Assembly (NCBI GenBank): GCA_008921705.1
Contig: VFFE01006970.1
Span: 255,623-319,622 of the forward strand
DNA length: 64,000 bases
Reading direction: 5' to 3'
Origin: Burhinus oedicnemus
Lineage: Eukaryota > Chordata > Aves > Charadriiformes > Burhinidae
Below, in pieces: positions 43,413 to 54,570 of this stretch. Below the pieces are notes generated by a model. It made no database searches and was not told the origin of the DNA. It was given only the letters and a program-made list of their open reading frames with translations. Position numbers and translations under genes: made by a program. Position 1 is the stretch's first letter. The number at the start of each line of letters is the position of its first letter.

Positions 43413-46117
43413 AAGTAGGTGTCATCTTTTTGTTCTTCAAGCAGAAGATGCTCACACAGGACTGAAATTTATTTCCAAGCAGAACATCCTACCCTAGTAA
43501 AAAAAATTCCATGAAGATGTTAGCCCCCACAGAGAACTAGAACTGTTGTTTTATGTGTTATTGGGCTCAGCCCAGCAATAATTGGCTAAAATACTAGTTT
43601 GCCTATACAGAAGATCAAAGCAGAGAGTTCTTTCTGGCTTTCGTCTGAAAGAAGGTACCTTCAGCATCCCGCTATGCCCTGTCATAACACTAGTCTCTGT
43701 TTGATAGTGGTCCAAAACGAAGAGTAAACCTGAGAAGACCCCCAGGATGATACAACTTCAATTCAAGAACAAACTAAGCTCTCTCCTAAATTGTGAAATC
43801 CACGGCATTTGCACTTTTCTCACAGATGCGGGTAACATTTATTGACAAAGAAATGTCACTTTACAGATCTATATAATAAAGTAATAAAGTAATACTGGTT
43901 TTTTGTAAACAACCAAACAATCCCCCCTTCAAAATTCCTGTTGTCTGTGCTACTTTATTAAAGTGTAATTATTAAAAAAGTGACAACATAACATGCTGGG
44001 CTCATGAGATTTAATTGGAACAGAGTAACAGATTTTGAAGGTTCTGTTGTATTATAAATCTTAGATTTCCTCAGGGAATTATCTGACCATACCTGTAATG
44101 AATCTATTTCTTGAATTAAAAACATGCCCATTCAAATGTCCCAGGACAAATCCAATATCTATAATTAGCAATAAATAGTATTTAATAAACGTGCACAAAC
44201 TCCACGTCTGGAAATCTACCAAAATGTCGCTGTAGACTCTCTCCTTCTAGCCAAGCAGCCATTTCTGTGAATCTGAACTTAAACTTACAGTCGTAAGTCC
44301 TACCGCATAACTGTTGCTGCAATTTCTAAGTCATTACGTAACACTTGGGTCTTACAAGCTTGACCTTGTTCCTATGTCAGTAAACTATAAAATTGTTGTT
44401 CAAGCCAGTGAGAATGAATTTAAATCATTTGCTATTTGTAGTACTACGGCTTGTAGTATTATTTTTGTTGTATTTCTTGAATTTAGTCTGTCACGCATTG
44501 CTCGTCCCAGACTCGCCCCATTAACTTCAGAAACTTTAGGAGACACCTAAATTGCGAGCAAAGCGCCATAAGCTTCCTAAATGTGTCAAGAGAAGGAAAG
44601 AGGCACCTCTACCTGCAAAAGATCTAACCTACTTTCTTAACAAAACTCTCCCTGAATTGGGAAAGGGAGAACTTTTTAGGGAGTTTATTAGTCTGTAGCA
44701 ATGCTTGTATTGTTTTTCTGCTGAAAGGCAGGTAGCAAATTTTGAACAAAATTGTAAAGCGGATTGTTTGCGAGGAAAATCAACCTCAGACTTGCATATG
44801 CCTGTAAAGGTATATAGGAATATCTCTATTAAGGAAATAATAAGAAAATCTTCCTGCTCTTGTTTTGTACCAAATTTGTCAAATATCTAAATTAGAGATC
44901 ATTGTATTTCTAAGGGTATTTCTAGTAAAAAAATTAAGCATAACAGCCAGTAAGAAGTAATAACTGCAGTCCATTTACCATCACATTAGCAGGAAATAAA
45001 TGGCACCTTACTATTGTTCTCTTGCTACAGAGTTTGTTGCTGCACTTATACAGCTCTATTTCATTTGCACATCTGTGAAGAGCACTGCTGTATAAAATGT
45101 AAATGGGCTGTATATGGAATTTAAAACTTTCCAATGATAAAATGTCTCAACAGCCTTTTCATCAGAATTACAAAAAAACCTTTGAAGTCCCTGTTTGTTT
45201 TTAAATCAAAACACCTCTATTTTTATTCAAGCACAGAGAGCAGGAACAGTTCAGCTGCACTTGCATGCCAGTTTATTCAAAGAAGGTATTTATTAATTCA
45301 CTGATATCCCATTGCCTCAACAAATAAGGACACAGTCCTACATATTGCCCTCCACTCTTCTTTGTTTATGCCTCTTCCAACTGCTGCTCCGGGGGCATTT
45401 GGTCAAGCACCCTTTCCAAATATCACATGCTGTAAATGTGGGAATAAGGTGAAAAGGGAGCTTTGAGTACCTCCTCCTGCCTTCACCGTTACCTCCTGCA
45501 TTTTATTGTCACTCCATCTGAAATAATCAGGACCAGTAATGCTATCCTTGATCATAGCACTTCATAACCAGCATTATTCTATCGGGAGATGGGTGTTAGC
45601 TGGGATGGTCATTGCTCTCCTGGAAGATGGCTGTCAAGGTAGGCCTCCCACCACGACACTGGAGAAGGTACAAGACCTGGACAACTCTGATATACCCTTC
45701 TAGGCTGGATCCTCCATCTTCACATCAAACACCCTCAGCTGTGCCAGATATTTTAAACACCATTTTCTGTTTGTAGGTTGGTGTGCCCCTGACATCCCAA
45801 TCCAGATGAAGACCTTGGGAAGAAAAGCCACTGTACAGGCAAGTCTGAAAGGAGCTCACAGTCTGCATCAGTCAGAGCCAGATGGGGAAAGACGGAGACA
45901 AGGGAAGAAGAACAAGATAACAAAAATAACTTCAGCGGAGAAGCAGGAGCTCAGTTGGCTCAGCTTCTAGCGAAACAAATGTGGCACATGTCCCTTCACA
46001 AACAAAACAATGGGTAATTAACTGGAACTGCAGGTACAGTTCATGACATTCTGTTCTCAGTCAAGTCAAGTCTTTACCATAACAGGATTTTACCCATTCA
46101 ACACTTATATTTGTTAC

Positions 46118-46219
46118 CTTCTCGTAAGCTTTTCTTTTTGTTTCAGAGTCCATCCAGTCGTTTTCCTTTTCCAACATGTCAATAAAAGCCCAGCGAATTC
46201 CTTCAGTCAACTCCTCCAT
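46118..46219 (-). CDS. PHEX: PHEX exon 12 (102 nt, phase 0 to 0)
   Basis: Thirty-four codons, [15 protein letters not shown] through ETKRKAYEK, with acceptor TTTTGCAG and a less typical donor GTAACA. WAFIDML and the NDWMD segment are conserved among M13 peptidases near the end of the N-terminal domain. The exon sits between two long introns (4.3 and 18.9 kb), so its weak donor may be the most skippable in the window; that is an inference. The open frame and the junctions with exons 11 and 13 are correct. Confidence 0.94.
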
Positions 46220-49200
46220 CTGCAAAACATTTAGCAAACCTCTCCCCAGTAAAATATGTCATGACAGAATCATTATAAGAAAAGTTTTGGTGTGTGCAAG
46301 AGCAATGGATTTGGTTAGACTATAAATGATTCCAAATCAGACAGTATCTGTGGTTCTTTCTTGAAGGCTGATTTCTTCTTTCTCCAGTTCTCAGACACTT
46401 CTTCTGAAAATAAGTTTCTTTCCATTTTCTTTTCCTTCAGGTTTACCACACAACCTGTTCATTGCTGGTCCTTTCATGTCACAATTGTGAGAATGTCTGT
46501 CTTGAAATGATAAAAAATACTGGGATTTGGGGAGATTTCTGACACTTTGGTTCTAGATCACTAGTCCATGCAGTAGAAGGAGCCAGCTGCAAGGCGTTCG
46601 CACAAATAAAGCCTTTTCTGCAGAGAGAGCATCTGTGGCCTCGTTTGGTTTATGTCAGACTGAGACATGACTTATTAATACTGCCAAAGGACTGAATTTG
46701 GGCTGACACTATCGCAATCCAAATACAAAGCAGTATCCAAATATTTAGCCCGTATTTAGCCGTATTTGTGAAGTACTCCTAACCTTCACTTACTGGAGGG
46801 ATAGAGGCCATGGCTCACAACACTGAGCAGCCTTAACTGCTTCTGTGGTCTTGAACCACCAGTGACAGCTTGCGTCTGTGCAAAGCTAGGAAAAACCACA
46901 ACCATTCTAGCTTGGCTGCTTCTTCAGACACCTATACAAAGCCACAAGCATATCACAAGCAAGTGGGGAAAAAAAAATAGAAATATTTGGTAAGTATGCA
47001 CACTAAAAAAACCCTGAAATGAAAGAAAACAGGAAATCTAATGGCTAAGGGATGCATCATATCAGTCTAAAGAGCAGAAATGTCCTCATGCCTATGCATC
47101 CGACTGGCAGCACAGACTAGGAAAGTGTACACAATTAGCTGCTTCTATTTATATTAATAGATGAACCTCATGACAGATAGCCACTGAGAATACTGTGAGA
47201 GTGAGGCAATTTGGGGGATCCAGCCATCGCTGGAGTCCTTTAGTGCAGACCAAACCAGAGTTGAGACAGCACAAGACCTGACAGATAATCATTACGTGAA
47301 GACTTACTGGATCTTTGTGTTATCAGTTATGTTACATTTAAAAACAATGAAAATGTCGAGTACGGGACATTTATGTAATTTTATTCTATAGATCTGGTAG
47401 CTCTGAAATGTCATTAAAAGTGAGGACTAAACCCTGGAAAGTAACATCACCTTTAGCTAAATTGCCATTTATTTATCAGATGTATATTTCAATCTGAAAC
47501 TGTTCTTTATTTGTGGCGGAGCCAGACAAAACATAGCCAAGCTCCTTTGATTATTCATTTTTTTCTACCCTTTTCAAAAAACATTTTCTTATTTTAGAGA
47601 CAATATGGAACAACTGGAACAGATCTAGCATTAAATATGACTAAAGAGCCAACATTCACAGTAAACTGCATCCCAGGGAATAAGGTAACTTAAAGATATT
47701 GATGACAGAGCACTGACTCAATTAACTTAGAGCACTAATGAGGTGAACTCCATGTATTTGGAGGTTACAAGTTCAAACTCAAGCTCTGCAGCTGGACCCT
47801 GGTGTATACTTAGGCTTTATGCACCAGCTGTAGCTGCAGGGGGCAGGGGTGGAAATCTATTCCCGCTATCAAAGTTATTACTGAAACTGCTCAGGCATAG
47901 CTCTAAGAAACACTGCAGGCACTCTGGGTTAGAAACACTGCTATATTTAGACACAAATAATGTCTTTCCTGATAAAAGCAGCTAAGTATCTACGGTATGA
48001 AACATCAGTGACAAAACATGGGGGAAAAAGAATCCGTATTATCCATAACTCAGGATTTGCTTATCATAGACAAATATATGCTATGAGCCAGGAAAAAAAG
48101 GAATCTATACAAATAAGAGTGCTTTTCTCAAGTGCTTTCTTACCACTTAAGAAAAATAGAACTGAAAACAGTGACATGAGAATAACACACAAATTACTAA
48201 CTTGAAAAGCACACTTCTAAATGGATTGCAACAAATTTCACCTGCGTCTAATTTTAATCTCCATGGGCAGTTCACTAAAAGTCTGAATCTTGTGATCTAC
48301 ACTATAAATTTTATATGCATTTCTTACCATAGATGCTACTCTGAATTCAGATAATTTTTCAAAGATTTGGTCTGAAAGGAATTTGCATGCTAAGAAATAT
48401 TTTAATTAGGTCACATTTCAACAGAAAAACATTCTTTACTCTATCAGCTTCTCATAATTTTCCTCACATATACAAACGTGAAAAAATGTTTGTCCCCTCC
48501 ATAAAGTGTACATTTCTTATAGTCCTTCTCTTCCCGCTTATCCTGCACAGAGGTCATACTCTTTAATATCCCAGAAATATTTTTGCCACTAAACTGCCAA
48601 ACGGCACATTACAAACTTGATCAAGAATCAGGGAACTGAAAAGCTGGATCTTGGAGAGAAAACTCCAGCTGAAGCCAAGTAGCAAAAGAAATGCAGAACC
48701 TGAGAGGGAAACACACCTCATAAAGATTTGGACAAGCCAAATCAGTGTGTTGGTGTGACGGTGTGCTCCCCCCCACCAGGCACCAACCTGATCTTTATCT
48801 CCTGTAACCCTGCTCAAGCAAGAACCACTGGTGATGGCCATATTGGGTTCATGTAGTCATGATGGCGGCATCCAGGACTCAACGTGGTTTCAGGGACACA
48901 AATAACAACACAATATCCAAGGGCTAACTTGAGCAATGCTGGTTCTGTGATCAATATGCATATATGACTATAGGTCAATCATGTTACCCCCATAATAGTG
49001 CAGAGCCCAAGAGCCCTTTGAGCTCTCCTGAACAGCAGCGGGCTGCACGCCAGGATCTCCCCTTGAGTAGGGACGCCCTCAAGGTTACTCCTCAAGGTTC
49101 AGAGATTCCTTGCCACAACAGATCCTCAGTAAGTGACTAATAACATGCTGAACTTTGTAATCTTAGCTAAGTGATACAAAGGATTGATTGCGCATATATA

Positions 49201-50484
49201 ATTCTTTAGACCAAGTTGACCAAGTCCGGGACTAGGATTGGATCCAGCCACACCTAGACTCCTCTCTGAGACAGAGTTTAGAAAGCAAGGGGTCCTTTCT
49301 GAAGCCTTGACTCAACAGGAGGTTCTTCCTGACAGCTCTGTCTGACCCTGTCCTCTATGCAGTAAATAACCAACTGTGCCTTGCCATCTTGAATCTTGTT
49401 AAAACACTGTCACATTTACCATCAAACTTTGTTAAATCCCCGTTTTGTATCAATAAATGTATTGCTGCTTCTCTCTACAAGTGAAGTGCATCGCTCCTTC
49501 CGTGACAGCTGGTCTGTCTAAAATGGAGTCCTTCCCCAAGAAAACAGTCAAACTAGATAAAGTCAAACAGACAAACTCAGGCTACTGAGCCAGGCCTGTG
49601 CAGAGCTCACAGAGCTGTCGCTCCCGGTGCAGGATGCTATTTCACCTGTTTCCTAAACCGTTGTGCCTCTCCTGCTCTGAGAGCTAAGTTCAATGACTAA
49701 ATTAGTTAATTTTAAACTGCTTACTGTTGGAAAATCAATGGCTGGAAAAGCAGATATTGGAAAACTCTATAAAAAAATGAACTGAAAATAAGTCATAAAT
49801 TATTGTGAAGGGTAATTAATCATTTGAATATATTATTAAGGGAAGTGATAACGTAGCTATGTTTGAAGTTTTAAAATGAGGATGAACATCCAGCTAAAAG
49901 CTACTCTCTGGACTCAGCAGTGTGGAAGAATAATTTCCTTCACTGTTGAGCAAAAAAATTCAAATCACAAATATAAACTCTCACTACGTGGCTCTAAGAA
50001 TCCCTTAATTTGGGCCAGACATCAGTTATACTTTTCTTGCTCAGACTACAGGTGTAGCACAGTCAGCTTTAAAAGGGTAGCCCTGAAGCAGAGAGATCTT
50101 GACCCTTTTTTTAACTAGTCAGTAAAAACTTTATAGTAAAGAGTTACACTAGCTATACTAAACCATTTCTCATCGATACCCCTTGCTCTGTTCCTGCACA
50201 GCCTGGCTGTCATTATTTACACACATTACTGGTGTTCAGCCTGTTTTTTATCTGGCTACATATTTGTCTGAAGGGCTGCATATGGAAGGAATGGGCAGTG
50301 CCCAGATGGACAGAAAGATGACATTTCTTTAAATTTGTTCCATTTTATCTTTTTTTTTTTAAATTCAATTAAAGCATTTTTAAGAATCTTGTCTCTTTTT
50401 AAATTTTGGTCTACAATCAGAGGCAATTTGTGAGGAGGAAGCCGCTAATTTAAAGTTTCTAGACAGAGATCTCAGAGGACTCAC
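46220..50484 (-). other. PHEX: PHEX intron 11 (4.3 kb)
   Basis: Contains a solo retroviral LTR in the opposite orientation (48754-49507). The rest is AT-rich and unique to the eye. A tRNA-derived-SINE-like stretch near 47700-47810 is too weak to annotate. Confidence 0.7.
48754..49507 (+). mobile_element. Solo LTR of an avian endogenous retrovirus
   Basis: A 754-bp block starting TGTGACGG and ending CCGTGACA, which are near-perfect inverted termini of TG...CA type. It has a TATATAA-like box near 49195 and an AATAAA polyadenylation signal at 49452-49457, followed by an R/U5-like segment. Five-base flanks GTTGG (48749-48753) and GCTGG (49508-49512) look like a target-site duplication with one change; five bases suits ERVL-type integration. 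No gag, pol, env or second LTR adjoins. Opposite in orientation to PHEX. Confidence 0.72.
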
Positions 50485-50613
50485 CATCTCTTTCTTGTCT
50501 TCTTGAAAGTGGGCGTTCACAAACATCTTACCCACAACGTAAGGGAGCGCGCTTTCAACAAGGTCCACACATTTATCCCACTGAGGCAGCAAAGTTGTGG
50601 TTCCGTGGATCAC
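50485..50613 (-). CDS. PHEX: PHEX exon 11 (129 nt, phase 0 to 0)
   Basis: Forty-three codons starting [15 protein letters not shown] and ending HFQEDKKEM, with acceptor GCCAACAG and donor GTGAGT. The cysteine in WDKC aligns with a conserved M13 ectodomain cysteine (human C406 by collinear numbering). The segment [11 protein letters not shown] is the conserved helix of the N-terminal M13 domain. The exon joins exon 12 as KKEM-MEEL, the expected PHEX sequence. It contains several CpG dinucleotides, unlike the flanking introns, as is common for conserved coding sequence. Confidence 0.95.
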
Positions 50614-53600
50614 CTGTTGGCAGGTGCATGTAGTAGGTCATAACATCATACTGTTTAAGAAGAACAAGTCTGCATCCACGTACAGTATATTTTAAAGCAT
50701 AATTGTCAAATAGCTACCAAAAGCAAACAATAATGATACTTTACAGTTATTTCTATTTTTATCAAGTGCTATGACAAATCTTTTGAACTCCACAATAGCT
50801 ATAAGATTTTAACTTAAAAACAGTACAACAGTAATGACTTAGGCTAGGCTTAGAGAGTTAGTTACAGGAAGGCATTCCCAAGTGCCAATTTTAAACTAAT
50901 CTTGGTAGTCTTTCTGTTTTAAGTGGAGAGATGCTTTCCTCTACAAAATCCCTGCTCTGAGATATCTCCCCAAAAAGTTCCTCTCTCTCCACTGACTAGG
51001 TGAGAAGCCCAGGGAGATCACCCTCATGAAAATGAGGTCAGTCCTTATGAAACACCTCCTACAGAGCCCTCCACTGTCCTGAACTTATCTGTGCTAACTA
51101 ATGATGGCTAACACTGGTAGGTACGTGTCCACACCTTTTTGCCATTTACCTGTCTGGTTACTCTTACCACAGGCTGTTGCCTTCAGTCCCTTTCCCAAAC
51201 AGAGTACAGTCAACACCAGACCGGGTCAGGCAGGATAGGATTTTGGCCTCTTACAGATTATACAAGCCTCTTAAGCACTGATCTAGCAGTTGCTGAGCCT
51301 CTTTTTCCCAGTCTTCTCCTTTGAGCCCAAAATTATTTTTCTAGCAAAACTGAAGGGTTTGTTGTTTTCCAATATGCAAAGATTTCGTTGGAAAATTCCA
51401 GAGTAGCTTAACCCTCAGCTATTGAAGGTCAGATATTTTGGTAGTTCAAAGATTGATTTTCTCCATCATATTGTCTGTAATTAAGCTTAATCAATGACTC
51501 ATACTTAAATACACTAGTGAATTGCATTTTCAAACGCTTTTTATTAATACTGTATGTACACTAATAGATTTTCAATGACAGAGAGAACATTACTTCTATA
51601 AGAAAACCACATTAGGCAAACCAATACATAATAAGGTAATAGTTTCCTAAATAGAGCCAAATTCAAAAACACACTCCTTTTCCAAATTCTTCAACACTCA
51701 TATATAACACAGCATTCAAAAAAAGAAAAAAAAAAAAAGAAGAAAAAGAGAAAAAAGAGAAAAGAAAATTTTTCTCCAGGATCCAAGCAAAACCACAAGG
51801 GAGCTTTTTCCTGATGCAGAGGAAGAAGGGGAGTCATGGCATTAGTCACGAGCTTGAAATTCCTTCCAAAAGCTCTGACTACGCATCAGCCGCAGAAAGA
51901 GTCAGGAGACAGAGTTGGCTTTTAGGCTGTGACATATTATTATTACAACATAATAATTACCATTATTTTGAGGGAGGCTTGACTGTAAGGAGGACAGAAA
52001 GGCAGCACAGGCTGTGAGACCAATAAAAATAGAGCTGAGAGGAACAGATTGCATCTTACAGCTGCTTTATTGATATTTGTTTTACAACAGCCAACTAGAA
52101 CTCCCTCAAAATGGTCCTCCTAATATTAATGTACCACTCTAAAACACAGTACTCCAGGTAGTAACAGTGGCTATAAATAGCAGGTTTCAAGCCCTCCCAG
52201 TCAATTCAGAGCTCCACAACACAATTAACTGATCTCTTCCCCAGGTGCCAGTGCACATTTGCCAGGACTCAAAGCTCCACTGCAGAGAAGCTGCTGATAG
52301 TTGTTGATGTGGTAATCAAAGCACTTTCTCTAGAGTCAGCAGGTTTGTCCTATTTCTCAACCTGAAGTTTTTTGAAGTTTCATCATGTCTTTTTTCCTCT
52401 CTTTGCAAAGAGTTTAAGTGTCTTGATGCCAAGATTTCTACGTGTAAGATGTAAAAGCCACCAATAGACAATGAGAACCTGGTGAAAAAAATACTATGCT
52501 TATGATGGGTGAGGCTGACTGAATTAATGAATGAATTAATAAAAGGTATCCTCTGCTTTAAGGGTCACTGATTCATCTCATGGTCATGTCTTTTTAGTAG
52601 TCATTCAATGTTTTCTTCACTTACTTGGCAAGAGGTTGGTGGGTCCTTTTTATGATCCCAAAGGACCTGTGTGCCTTTAGTCCTCCAGCCTCTGACTGGA
52701 CAAATCTGTTCAACAAAGCCTTTGCCTTGGACTCCATTTCTCATGTCATTTCTGCTGACCTGTGAATTCTGTTCCCCTGAGCTCTTTACTGCACTTAACT
52801 TTAGCTATTAACTATTAGCTATTGCTGTTTACTGCATTTAACTAATTCTCCATTCCCAGGTCCCAGGGGCAGATAATGGGAACGAGCTGCTGACTCACTG
52901 CCCTTACTGTGCTGTTATTTTAAGTTTTCACAACCACTTACATGAAACCCTTGATGACACTGTTAATAAGCATTGAATCAACTTGAATTAGATTTCTCCT
53001 TAAGCTTCTGGAGAAAGTAACCAGAGAAGTGACAGCAGCTAGTTACCATATCAAAACGCACAGTATCCAAAGCTTAAAGTTTCCTTCTAGGAATTTTTCT
53101 GGCCGTAATATAACTCAATATGACTCAGTATTATGCTGCAGACTGGCTGATGGCCAGCATCAATCTATTTTACCAGGCTAGCAAGGAATGTCCCAGGAGG
53201 GGACACACTTACAAACTTGTCGCTGTAGTTCTGACAGCCAGTTTCTCACATTTTTGCATGAAGAAAACGGCATCTTTAACAAGACTGACTTGAATGTGAC
53301 TTCAGAAGAATAAGAGATTGCCTTTCCTGTGTAGTTGCCATCAAGCTATTGGAGTTTATTTTTAGGTATGTGATCAACTCAGAACTATTCCAGTACTACT
53401 CAAGGAAAGACATTACGGGTGCTTCAATTACCCACCTGCATGCCTCACCAGGGAGGACAGAGCACCCACACCTCCTGTACCACATCACTGGCAGCATCAT
53501 GCCAGCCTCCTGTTGTCATGATGTCACCAAGCAGCTAATTTTCACAATGACAAACAAAAAGTTCACCATCTAAACTAAACTGGCTTGGAAACAAGACAAA

Positions 53601-54340
53601 GCACCTTTCAGTTTCAGTTTCATCCTTGGTTTGCTTAAAGAGCCCTCAAACTGCCCACAGGATTATCAGGGTGGCTTTCTATTCAGGGTTCACTTAATCA
53701 AATATATGTGTTTTACATAAATGCCCATATTACTTAATGGATAATTAGCTCTGCTGTCATAGCTTGGGACAGTGACTAATGTGTTCTGGGGCTTCTGCAA
53801 CCCTAAGGTGGAAGACACCTGATGTGCTGTTCTGTGGAAAAGGCTGGTGTATGGATGTGCTAGAGCTCATGTAAAGCTGGCACTAGAGCATGAGAGGTGT
53901 TTGTGCAAGCTTAGAAAAGCTGGAATCTTAGACTGTTGTTTTACCAGAGCTATATTCACACATGAGTAAACAGTAGTTTTTCCCAAAAGCTCAGATTTTG
54001 GCCAAATAAGTTTGGCCTGCAGGAATAGCATAGGTCACAGCCCTGGCACGTAACTCAAAAACTTTCCAGCTTTTAAGTTTCTGCATAAGACTAAGGTTTT
54101 TAAAGGGGAGGTCTCAAAAACTCCTTAACATAATCTAAAAGACATTTTTCCTTAGTGTCATATACAAGAAAATGTATGTCTTAATTGTTTTAGAGGGAGT
54201 CTTCAACGTAAAACGTTTATTCAAGGAATTTATCCAGCATGGAAAACATTTTATGTTTTGCAAAGCTATAAGCAACTATAAAGGAAACCAATAGTGTCAA
54301 CACTAGTACCATTGTAAATGCTATAAAAACTCTAACTTAC
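50614..54340 (-). other. PHEX: PHEX intron 10 (3.7 kb)
   Basis: Unique AT-rich intron apart from an A/G-rich low-complexity tract at 51718-51769. I see no transposable element with confidence and no other gene. Confidence 0.65.
51718..51769. repeat. A/G-rich low-complexity tract
   Basis: About 50 bp of almost pure purine in intron 10, giving a pyrimidine tract on the PHEX transcript. Confidence 0.85.
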
Positions 54341-54434
54341 CCGAGAAAATTCCAGCCACCGATACTGAAAACGTCTACTGAGGTTAAATAACCTTGAATA
54401 AACCATCCTCCACACCAGATAGTTGGCAAGAGTC
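54341..54434 (-). CDS. PHEX: PHEX exon 10 (94 nt)
   Basis: One base completes the exon 9 codon, then 31 codons run from [15 protein letters not shown] to RWLEFSR, ending in phase 0 at donor GTAAGT. The acceptor is TTTAACAG. A sequon NLS is present at the position equivalent to human N377. The [14 protein letters not shown] segment belongs to the N-terminal M13 domain and is characteristic of PHEX. The frame is open and both splice sites are canonical. Confidence 0.94.
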
Positions 54435-54547
54435 CTGTTAAATCAGACATATTTTTATCAGACATCTAAGTGCATATGATGTACCACAAAGCACTCATAG
54501 AAATATTTCTACAAACATTTCAACTGAACAGTGGAAATTTCACCTTG

Positions 54548-54570
54548 AAAATTAAAAATTAAAAATTAAA
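54548..54570. repeat. Short ATTAAAA tandem repeat, about 3 units
   Basis: Three seven-base AAAATTA units, 93 bp 3' of nothing known and about 115 bp from exon 10 on its upstream (intron 9) side. Confidence 0.8.

Larger units (their letters stand above)
27218..46117 (-). other. PHEX: PHEX intron 12 (18.9 kb)
   Basis: The largest intron in the window. It holds a G-run at 28998-29036, A-rich tracts near 33310-33357 and 40015-40030, an AAAC-rich stretch at 35256-35340, a T19 run at 40785-40803, an old CR1 tail (39125-39480) and a decayed 1.25-kb CR1 (42166-43412). ORFs of 100-150 codons near 28168-28799, 28770-29216 and 30917-31363 match no family I recognise and lack splice or homology support. 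No second gene seen. Confidence 0.7.

Noticed and set aside
46540..46680. Possible LTR tail (AATAAAGCC followed by a U5-like stretch)
   Set aside because: No matching 5' terminus, inverted ends or target duplication could be found.
47700..47810. tRNA-derived SINE-like B-box (AAGTTCAAACTCAAGC)
   Set aside because: Only one box is convincing, the A-box and tail are not; too short to call.
52050..52350. Possible CR1 remnant (CAGTACTCCAGGTAG)
   Set aside because: Only about 15 bases fit the consensus; neighbouring sequence does not.
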